This document shows, piece after piece, positions 1 through 5,009 of a stretch of 9,664 bases of DNA. The notes below the pieces were generated by a model. It ran no database searches. It worked only from the letters and a program-made list of their open reading frames with translations, and had not been told where the DNA came from. A program made the position numbers and the translations under genes. Source of the stretch: JOPF136 sp035272605 (GTDB taxonomy: Bacteria; Acidobacteriota; Terriglobia; Acidiferrales; UBA7541); contig DATEQM010000150.1 in the NCBI GenBank assembly GCA_035272605.1, positions 1 to 9,664 on the forward strand, read 5' to 3'. Every line of letters begins with the position of its first letter. Positions within the stretch are counted from its first letter, which is position 1.

Positions 1-890
1 GAGGCGGAGAGCTCCACGCCCTCTTTCGTGAGCGATACCTTGACGGCCTGGGAGCGCTGGTCGGCGAGTTGCGAGACGCGGCGCAGGGCGCCGGCTAGTT
101 CGTCGCGGTCGAGCGCAACCGTCCTCGAATTGTCGCGGGGGAGCACGGCTTCGTAGTTCGGGAATTGGCCCGTGAGCTTGCGGGAGATGAGCAGGCGCTC
201 TTCCACGCGAAAGAAAAGGCTGCTTTCGTCCTGCGCGAACTCAATCTCGGCTTTCTCGTCGGCCTCCGCGGCCAGCGTTTTCAGCTCGTTCATGGCCTTC
301 TTGGGGATGAGCACGCCGGCCTCGGCGTTCAGGCTTTCCAGTTTCTGTGTGGCTTCGATGAGCGCCAGGCGGTGGCCGTCTGTGGCCACCAAGCTGATGG
401 AGTCCGGCTTCAGGATGAGCTTCGCGCCGTTTAGCGTGTAGCGCGATTCCTCCTGGGAGATGGCGAAATACGTCTTTGCAATCATCTCGCCCAGGAGCGC
501 CGCAGGCAGGCGCACAAACACATGAGGCATCGCGGGGAGGGCTGGGAAGTTCTCCTTGGCCATGCCGACCAGTTTGTAGTTCTTCTTGTCGCTGGTGAGC
601 TGCACCCAGTGGTTTTCGAGGAGCTTGAAACGGATGTCTCCGTCCGGCAGCAGCCGGATGATCTCCAGAAGTTTTTTCGCCGGGACCGTGCCGGCCCCGT
701 CCTTCTTGGTCTTTGCGTCACACGAGGTGCAGATGGTGAGTTCGAGGTCCGTCGCGGTGATGGCGAGCCGCCCGCCCTTCGCTTCGCAGAGAATATTCGC
801 GAGGATCGGGATAGTGGTCTTGCGCTCGACAACCCCCTGCGTCAGGCTCAGTTCTCTCAACAAATCCGTCTTGCTTACGCTGAATTCCAT
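1..890 (-). CDS. dnaN: DNA polymerase III sliding clamp (beta subunit), C-terminus cut off by window edge
   Basis: The beta clamp is a ring-shaped dimer that encircles DNA and tethers DNA polymerase III. The visible 296 residues begin MEFSVSKTDLLRELSLTQGV, followed by ERKTTIPILANIL, the usual clamp domain 1 opening. Domain 2 carries the hallmark VATDGHRLAL (about residues 168-177), whose His, Arg and Leu line the peptide-binding pocket used by polymerase and DnaA-regulatory partners. TGQFPNYEAVLP (240-251) marks the domain 2/3 junction, and ALRRVSQLADQRSQAVKVSL (268-287) opens domain 3. About 70-80 residues of a normal ~370-residue clamp lie beyond the left edge. The ATG at 890 is chosen because GAGGG sits nine bases upstream (900-904) and the N-terminus aligns with known clamps. 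It lies downstream of dnaA across the putative origin spacer, the classic dnaA-dnaN order. Confidence 0.97.
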   Translation of the reverse strand, partial: MEFSVSKTDLLRELSLTQGVVERKTTIPILANILCEAKGGRLAITATDLELTICTSCDAKTKKDGAGTVPAKKLLEIIRLLPDGDIRFKLLENHWVQLTSDKKNYKLVGMAKENFPALPAMPHVFVRLPAALLGEMIAKTYFAISQEESRYTLNGAKLILKPDSISLVATDGHRLALIEATQKLESLNAEAGVLIPKKAMNELKTLAAEADEKAEIEFAQDESSLFFRVEERLLISRKLTGQFPNYEAVLPRDNSRTVALDRDELAGALRRVSQLADQRSQAVKVSLTKEGVELSA

Positions 891-974
891 CTCTCTGGTC
901 CCTCACACGAACAAATGCCGGACGGCGGTATATGACGCGCTACTCTAACGCTTTTCCAAGAACAGATAAAGACC

Positions 975-1000
975 GTAGTAGTAGTAGGGGCTGTGGGAAT
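975..1000 (-). promoter_or_regulatory. Candidate DnaA-trio unwinding element with adjacent degenerate DnaA box
   Basis: On the plus strand four TAG triplets run without interruption at 976-987, then a short G/C step (988-991), then TGTGGGAAT (992-1000). Read on the minus strand this is box-like ATTCCCACA, GCCC, then CTACTACTACTA. Known DnaA-trio elements are repeated 3'-GAT-5' triplets beside a GC cluster and a DnaA box; DnaA oligomers grip them on single-stranded DNA during origin melting. Order, strand and location between dnaA and dnaN all agree. The adjoining box is poor (three mismatches to TTATCCACA), which is the main weakness. Confidence 0.6.
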
Positions 1001-1067
1001 TGCGAAGAAGTGCCGTGAACCACGGCGGCCATGTCGGTTAGGTTGTTTTGCGCACTGCGGATTGAGC

Positions 1068-1096
1068 TGTGGATACAGCGTGCATGCTGTGGGAAA
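1068..1096 (-). promoter_or_regulatory. Pair of same-facing DnaA boxes in the origin spacer
   Basis: TGTGGATAC (1068-1076) is one mismatch from the reverse complement of TTATCCACA. TGTGGGAAA (1088-1096) is a weaker match with two mismatches. Their starts are 20 bases apart, close to two helical turns, so two DnaA monomers could bind on the same face. Both face the same way as the box beside the TAG-triplet tract. Confidence 0.6.
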
Positions 1097-1232
1097 AGGC
1101 ATGGGTGCAGGCTGAGTTGCTCTACACATCAATTGTGGCGCTGCAACGCTCCACATGGGCTCACAGACGGTTCACGGGTTCCGCACAACGTATTCACAGG
1201 ATCTTGCACAGAGATGAGCGGCCAAGAGAGGC

Positions 1233-1241
1233 TTCTCCACA
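1233..1241 (+). promoter_or_regulatory. DnaA box just beyond the dnaA stop codon
   Basis: TTCTCCACA differs from TTATCCACA at one base and ends two bases from the dnaA stop. It faces opposite to the 1068-1096 boxes. Weaker sites (CGCTCCACA at 1147-1155, GTATTCACA at 1190-1198) share its orientation. Confidence 0.5.
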
Positions 1242-1243
1242 GC

Positions 1244-2563
1244 TCATCCGAACGAGTCAATCATCTTGGCGATCATGCGGTGGAGGTCTTTATCCTGCCG
1301 GCGCAGAGCTTCAATCTTATGAATTGAGTGCAGCACGGTGGTGTGGTGCTTTCCGCCGAACTGGCGGCCGATTTCCGGGAGCGAGGCGGTGGTGAGTTGC
1401 TTGACGACGTACATGGCAATCTGCCGCGGGTAGGAGATAGCTTTGGCGTTGCTACGCATCTTGAGGTCCTGGATGCGCATGCCGAAGTGTTCGCTCACAC
1501 GGCGCTGGATTTGCTCGATGGTGACCTTCTTCTCCGCGGCGTCAATCAGGTTCTTGAGCACCTGCTGTGTGGTGGCCAGCGAGATGGTGGCGCCGGTGAG
1601 CTGCGTATAGGCGATCAGGCGGGTGAGGGCGCCCTCGAGCTCGCGGATGTTCGATTTGATGGAGCGAGCCATGTACTCGATGACTTCATCCGGCAGGGCC
1701 ACCCGCTCGTTCTCGGCCTTCTTGTGGAGGATGGCCATCTTTGTTTCCAGGTCGGGCGGCTGGATGTCCGCGATCAGGCCCCATTCAAAGCGCGAGCGCA
1801 GCCGCTCCTCGATCGAGTTGATCTCTTTCGGCGGGCAATCGGAGGAAATGACGATTTGCTTGCCTTGGTCGTAGAGCGCATTGAAGGTGTGGAAGAACTC
1901 CTCCTGGGTGCGCTCCTTGCCGGCGATGAACTGGATGTCGTCCACGAGCAGCGTGTCCACGGTGCGGAAGCGGTCGCGGAAGCTGATCATGCGGTCGAAG
2001 CGCAGCGAATTGATCACGTCGTTGGTGAACTTTTCCGCGCTGCTGTAACAGAGCCGCATGGACGGAGCGCGCTTCTTGATCAGGTGACCGATGGCCTGCA
2101 TCAGGTGGGTCTTGCCCATGCCCACGCCGCCGTACAGGAAAAGGGGGTTGTAGGCCTTGGAGGGCTGCTCCGCCACGGCCTGCGCCGCAGCGTGGGCAAA
2201 CTGGTTGCAGGCGCCCACCACGAAGGTGTCAAACGTGTACTTGGCGCTGAGCTGGTGGTCGGCGGAATCGAAGTCCAGCTTGGCCTGCGAGGTGGAGACG
2301 ACCACACCCGGGCGCGGGGGCGCCTCCGGGCAGACGAATTCGATCTGCGCGTCGGGCACATTCAGCTCGTGCAACGCGGCCTCCAGAACGCCCTTGTACG
2401 TCTCGGTGAGGCGTTTGCGGTGGATGGCGGAGGGCACGCGGACGCGGATTTTCGACTCCGCGTTCGGCGCCTCCTCCTGCTCCGTGGGCCGGAACCAGGA
2501 ACTGAAGGCGTGCGGATTGACGCGCTTCTCGACGTGCTGCAGAATTTTTTCCCAGGAAACCAT
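1244..2563 (-). CDS. dnaA: Chromosomal replication initiator protein DnaA
   Basis: DnaA is the AAA+ ATPase that binds DnaA boxes at oriC, melts the origin and recruits helicase. It also often represses its own gene. The 439-residue protein is full length, at the short end of the family. Domain I (about 1-80) starts MVSWEKILQHVEKRVNPHAF, the expected N-terminus. The linker (domain II) is only about 25 residues. The AAA+ core has Walker A GGVGMGKT (145-152), Walker B LLVDDI (205-210), sensor 1 ISSD (239-242), arginine finger R258 in SRFEWGL, and sensor 2 R307 in NIRELEGAL. Domain IV, the helix-turn-helix DNA-binding part, ends with the signature GGKHHTTVLHS (403-413). The first His replaces the Asp usual in the GG(R/K)DHTTV form. 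The ATG at 2563 has a weak GGGG Shine-Dalgarno at 2569-2572, but the N-terminal match makes the start secure. Predicted origin sequence flanks the gene on both sides. Confidence 0.99.
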   Translation of the reverse strand: MVSWEKILQHVEKRVNPHAFSSWFRPTEQEEAPNAESKIRVRVPSAIHRKRLTETYKGVLEAALHELNVPDAQIEFVCPEAPPRPGVVVSTSQAKLDFDSADHQLSAKYTFDTFVVGACNQFAHAAAQAVAEQPSKAYNPLFLYGGVGMGKTHLMQAIGHLIKKRAPSMRLCYSSAEKFTNDVINSLRFDRMISFRDRFRTVDTLLVDDIQFIAGKERTQEEFFHTFNALYDQGKQIVISSDCPPKEINSIEERLRSRFEWGLIADIQPPDLETKMAILHKKAENERVALPDEVIEYMARSIKSNIRELEGALTRLIAYTQLTGATISLATTQQVLKNLIDAAEKKVTIEQIQRRVSEHFGMRIQDLKMRSNAKAISYPRQIAMYVVKQLTTASLPEIGRQFGGKHHTTVLHSIHKIEALRRQDKDLHRMIAKMIDSFG

Positions 2564-2620
2564 TCGTACCCCGAGGCTTTCCAGTCTGCGCGGGGCGGTC
2601 AGGAAAACGTCCCGCCGCCA

Positions 2621-2651
2621 ATTTCCACAGCTGTGGAAATAGTGTGGAAAT
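2621..2651. repeat. 20-bp perfect palindrome of two DnaA-box-like halves plus a third copy
   Basis: ATTTCCACAG (2621-2630) is followed directly by its exact reverse complement CTGTGGAAAT (2631-2640). The nonamer TGTGGAAAT at 2632-2640 then recurs at 2643-2651, offset by 11 bases, or one helical turn. Each half differs from TTATCCACA at two positions. The element lies 58-88 bases upstream of the dnaA start, in the expected leader or promoter zone. It is a likely DnaA autoregulatory or origin-binding site, although another palindrome-binding repressor is possible. Confidence 0.65.
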
Positions 2652-2703
2652 TAAGCCCCTCCGCGCAAGGGCTTGTGTCTGGGCTTTCGGTTGAAACCTT
2701 ATT

Positions 2704-2724
2704 GTGGAACGTCCCCTGTTCCAC
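2704..2724. repeat. Inverted repeat GTGGAAC / GTTCCAC
   Basis: GTGGAAC (2704-2710) and GTTCCAC (2718-2724) are perfect 7-base inverted arms separated by seven bases. Both arms contain the CCAC core of the neighbouring DnaA-box-like motifs. It could be a weak paired DnaA site or a hairpin in the dnaA leader. Confidence 0.4.
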
Positions 2725-2725
2725 T

Positions 2726-2795
2726 GGGTCGCCGCCCCGGGGCAACCGTCGGCCCCGGGCCGTGCCGACCCCGTCCCGAAGCTTCGGGGCGGGAC
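2726..2795. repeat. Run of GC-rich palindromes in the dnaA leader
   Basis: Within 70 bases there is a 10-bp palindrome GCCCCGGGGC (2734-2743), a near-copy at 2751-2760, and a 14-bp perfect palindrome CCCGAAGCTTCGGG (2775-2788). Outer arms GGGTCG (2726-2731) and CGACCC (2766-2771) can pair around the first two. GTCCCG (2773-2778) and CGGGAC (2790-2795) offer an alternative fold. If transcription starts near 2803 these would form stable hairpins in the dnaA mRNA leader. They lack a U-tract, so a classical terminator is unlikely. Confidence 0.5.
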
Positions 2796-2809
2796 CAACG
2801 CGAGGGGTG

Positions 2810-2838
2810 ATTCTGCACAACTCCCGGCGTGCGGGCAA
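2810..2838 (-). promoter_or_regulatory. dnaA: Candidate dnaA promoter
   Basis: On the minus strand TTGCCC (2833-2838) and CAGAAT (2810-2815) are separated by 17 bases. Each matches the sigma-70 consensus at four of six positions. Transcription would start near 2803 and give a leader of about 240 bases carrying the GC-rich palindromes and the TGTGGAAA cluster. This is a sequence-only guess in GC-rich DNA. Confidence 0.35.
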
Positions 2839-2887
2839 GAGAAAATTGTGCGAAGGCTGGGGACGTTTCGCACAGCGCGTGCACAGT

Positions 2888-2896
2888 TTTTCCACA
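2888..2896 (+). promoter_or_regulatory. DnaA box TTTTCCACA upstream of dnaA
   Basis: TTTTCCACA has one mismatch to TTATCCACA. It sits about 50 bases upstream of the candidate dnaA -35, within the box-rich upstream region. Confidence 0.55.
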
Positions 2897-3001
2897 GCGG
2901 GAGCGAAAAATGTGCGCATAGCAAGCGGGCGCTAAAATCCAGCTTCTTTTGTGTTTGCCGCGCGAACGACGGCGCAGGAGAAAAACGAAACGCGGCAGAG
3001 C

Positions 3002-3010
3002 TGTGGATAT
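3002..3010 (-). promoter_or_regulatory. DnaA box TGTGGATAT at outer edge of the region
   Basis: The reverse complement ATATCCACA has one mismatch to TTATCCACA. It lies 39 bases from the stop codon of the propeller gene and marks the outer edge of the box-containing region. Confidence 0.55.
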
Positions 3011-3048
3011 CTAACGTTGGAATTTGCTCGAACGCAGGCGCGGCGCGC

Positions 3049-4050
3049 TCACTGGCTCCAGGCCGCCGGCCGCGGCAGGTCGAACACACCCTGTTGGCTT
3101 GAGGCCACCAGGATGCGTCCGGGCTCAAAGAGAATCGCGCTCGCTTCGATGCGCAACTCCTCCGGCGTGAAGATCAGGAAGGAGCCTCGCTCCGAGCCGT
3201 CGGGACCGAACCGCAGCAGGCGGCCCGCGATGGCCAGCCAGATCTCGCCACTCGAGGGATCCACGGCCACCGGCCCGAGCACGACGTGCAGGGCCGGTTT
3301 GCCTTGCTCTTCTTCCCGGAAGATGGCCTTCCGCGCGGACATCGAGGAGGCGGCATACTCGTCCGAGTTCAGGATGAGCTGGAAGTCCGAATAGCCGAAG
3401 CGGTCGTAGCGGCGCACGGTGGGCTCGGGCAGATAGGTGAACGAATAATAGAGCCGCCCGGCGGAGTCGCGGCAGAGGCGGCCGATGTTGGCGTAGCGGT
3501 TTAGTTCCTGGCGCCCGGAAATTTGCTCGGGCTCGCCGAATTCGCGCACCACCTGCCCTTCCGGACCAAACACGGTGACCAGCTTCGGGGAGCGCAGGCT
3601 GGCCACGGCCAGCTCTCCGCCCGCCAGGGTGGCCACCGCGGTAGGTCCGGCAATGTTGATCTGCCGCTCCTGGCGCCCATCGCCGGAAAAAACCCTGATG
3701 GCGTTCCGCTCTTGGTCGGCCACGTAGATGCGCCCCTGGTCGTCGAGATCCAGATCCGCGCCGTAGGCGATGGCCGCGGAAGGAGAAGGATCGGCGGGAG
3801 CATGGCCGGCGGGCTGGCCCTTGGCGTCAAAGATTTGGACGCCGCCGCGTTCCGTCAGGACAACGTAGCGGCCGGCGTGGTCGCGGTGAATCGCGGTGAC
3901 CCCCTTGCCCACGGAAGGGAAGACGCGCGCCCGTGCGATGAGATCCGTATCCAACGTCCCAGCGGCGGAGAGCGCGGCGGAAAAAATCACCGCGGCGGCC
4001 GCAGCCGCCCGGGCCACGTTGCCGATCGCGCGCGCGGATCGAGGGAGCAT
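3049..4050 (-). CDS. Secreted NHL-like beta-propeller protein of unknown function
   Basis: This 333-residue protein begins with a basic stretch and an Ala-rich hydrophobic segment (about 8-30, ending FSAALSAAG). That is consistent with a signal peptide or an N-terminal membrane anchor. The rest reads as repeated propeller blades. GADLDLDDQGRIYVADQERNAIRVFSGDG (97-125) is a clear NHL-type blade, and RLCRDSAGRLYYSFTYLPEPTVRRYDRFG (191-219) and VAVDPSSGEIWLAIAGRLLRFGPDG (261-285) look like further blades. Such folds bind proteins or ligands in the periplasm; no catalytic residues or specific partner can be named. It starts 63 bases after the YmdB stop on the same strand, so co-transcription is plausible. 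The ATG at 4050 lacks a good Shine-Dalgarno, and a GTG at residue 12 is an alternative. The stop is 485 bases before dnaA, making it the gene bordering the putative origin. Confidence 0.85.
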   Translation of the reverse strand: MLPRSARAIGNVARAAAAAAVIFSAALSAAGTLDTDLIARARVFPSVGKGVTAIHRDHAGRYVVLTERGGVQIFDAKGQPAGHAPADPSPSAAIAYGADLDLDDQGRIYVADQERNAIRVFSGDGRQERQINIAGPTAVATLAGGELAVASLRSPKLVTVFGPEGQVVREFGEPEQISGRQELNRYANIGRLCRDSAGRLYYSFTYLPEPTVRRYDRFGYSDFQLILNSDEYAASSMSARKAIFREEEQGKPALHVVLGPVAVDPSSGEIWLAIAGRLLRFGPDGSERGSFLIFTPEELRIEASAILFEPGRILVASSQQGVFDLPRPAAWSQ

Positions 4051-4112
4051 GTTGGGTAGAACTGTAGGAGACTCCGCATGCGTCGCGGGGTTGCCCGGAG
4101 AGAGGTGAGCGG

Positions 4113-4919
4113 TCAGGTGAGCCCCAGGCGAAGCCGCGAGATCGAGCGCGCCAGGCCGGTGTCCTCATCCGCATCGAGCAGCACGGCATTGAGCCGCACG
4201 TCGCCTTCCCCGACTTCGAAGCGCGCCGGCAAGCCGTCCAGGAATCGCCGGACCATGGCTTGCTTCTCCATGCCGATCACGGAATCGTGCGGGCCGGTCA
4301 TGCCGACGTCGGTGATGTAGGCCATGCCCTTGGGCAGCACCCGCTCATCGGCGGTGGCCACGTGGGTGTGAGTCCCAATCATGGCGGTCACGCGCCCGTC
4401 CAGATACCAGCCCATGGCCTGTTTTTCGCTGGTGGCTTCCGCGTGGAAATCCACGATGACGATCTTCACCGGTCCGGCGCCGTCAATCGGGCCGAGTTTC
4501 GCCAGGCGCTCGAGTTCGCGGTCCGCCGTGCGGAAGGGGCAATCGTTGGGGGTCATGAAGACGCGGCCCTGGAGGTTCAACAGGGCAAACGGCACGCCGC
4601 TCTTTGCCCGGCCCACAAACATGCCGCTGCCCGGGGCTGCCGGAGCGAAATTCGCGGGCCGCAGCAGGCGCGGCTGCGTGGGGAAATAATCCAGGATTTC
4701 CTTGCGGTCGTAGATGTGGTTTCCGCCGGAGAGCACTTCAATGCCCGCGGCGAGCAAATCCTGGGCGAGCTTCGGCGTGATGCCGAAGCCCGAGGCCGCG
4801 TTTTCGCAATTGGCGAGGACGAGGTCCACTCGATGCTCGGCCCGCGCCGCCTCGAGGTCCTCGCGGACGATCTGGCGGCCGGGCGCGCCCACAATGTCGC
4901 CGATGAAGAGGATTCGCAT
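4113..4919 (-). CDS. ymdB: YmdB-family metallophosphodiesterase (2',3'-cyclic nucleotide type)
   Basis: The 268-residue protein matches the TIGR00282/YmdB family in length and motifs. Characterised members are two-metal phosphodiesterases that hydrolyse 2',3'-cyclic nucleotides. In Bacillus YmdB influences biofilm and motility gene expression. Likely metal and catalytic residues are D8 in FIGDIVG, E39-N40 in NCENAASGFG, N67-H68 in GGNHIYDRKE, H159 in VDFHAEATSEK, and H184/H186 in GTHTHVATADERVLP. TDVGMTGPHDSVIG (203-216) is another family signature. GNHIYDR replaces the more usual GNHTWD, but metal ligands are kept. There is no signal peptide, so it should act in the cytoplasm. The start at 4919 gives the canonical MRILFIGDIVG N-terminus although the Shine-Dalgarno is poor. 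It lies 90 bases after the TonB receptor, with its own promoter candidate in that gap, and 62 bases before the propeller gene. Function in this organism is inferred from family. Confidence 0.93.
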   Translation of the reverse strand: MRILFIGDIVGAPGRQIVREDLEAARAEHRVDLVLANCENAASGFGITPKLAQDLLAAGIEVLSGGNHIYDRKEILDYFPTQPRLLRPANFAPAAPGSGMFVGRAKSGVPFALLNLQGRVFMTPNDCPFRTADRELERLAKLGPIDGAGPVKIVIVDFHAEATSEKQAMGWYLDGRVTAMIGTHTHVATADERVLPKGMAYITDVGMTGPHDSVIGMEKQAMVRRFLDGLPARFEVGEGDVRLNAVLLDADEDTGLARSISRLRLGLT

Positions 4920-4949
4920 GGTAGGGAGCTCGGCAATGGCCGGTGCGCC

Positions 4950-4958
4950 ATTCTAGCA
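4950..4958 (-). promoter_or_regulatory. Extended -10 promoter candidate for the YmdB gene
   Basis: The minus strand reads TGCTAGAAT, an extended -10 (TGn plus TAGAAT, five of six matches to TATAAT), ending 30 bases before the ATG. It would give a leader of about 24 bases. No good -35 is present at 16-18 bases, which extended -10 promoters can tolerate. Confidence 0.5.
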
Positions 4959-5009
4959 GAGCGCGCCCCTGCGCATTGGCTCAACCCCTGGGAACGCGCG
5001 GACGCGGCC

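Larger units (their letters stand above)
891..1243. other. Putative oriC half in the dnaA-dnaN spacer
   Basis: This 353-base stretch holds no convincing gene. It contains several DnaA-box-like nonamers (consensus TTATCCACA). TGTGGATAC at 1068-1076 and TTCTCCACA at 1233-1241 each have one mismatch. GTATTCACA at 1190-1198 and TGTGGGAAA at 1088-1096 have two. Boxes between about 992 and 1096 point one way and those between 1147 and 1241 point the other. A TAG-triplet tract sits at its dnaN end, followed by relatively AT-rich sequence around 955-972. Position between dnaA and dnaN, box clustering and the triplet tract together suggest the unwinding half of the chromosomal origin. A dnaN promoter may also lie here, but no clear -35/-10 pair was found. 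Confidence 0.75.
2564..3048. other. dnaA upstream region, probable second oriC half and dnaA control region
   Basis: This 485-base stretch lacks a credible gene. The frames that cross it are extensions of dnaA shadows. It is packed with DnaA-box-like motifs: three TGTGGAAA copies at 2621-2651, TTGTGGAAC (2702-2710), TTTTCCACA (2888-2896) and TGTGGATAT (3002-3010). Between these lie GC-rich palindromes (2726-2795), and a dnaA promoter candidate lies at 2810-2838. Together with the dnaA-dnaN spacer this resembles a bipartite origin with DnaA autoregulation. No terminator with a U-tract follows the upstream propeller gene. Confidence 0.7.

Noticed and set aside
1328..2935. 535-codon plus-strand frame opposite dnaA
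   Set aside because: It is antisense to a certain dnaA with all motifs intact and runs into the origin region; no domain is seen.
2229..3128. 299-codon minus-strand frame overlapping the dnaA start and upstream region
   Set aside because: It overlaps dnaA in another frame and covers the DnaA-box region; composition is that of non-coding GC-rich DNA.
4103..4122. Direct repeat of AGGTGAGC around the YmdB stop codon
   Set aside because: Only eight bases and one of the two copies lies within the coding end; likely chance.
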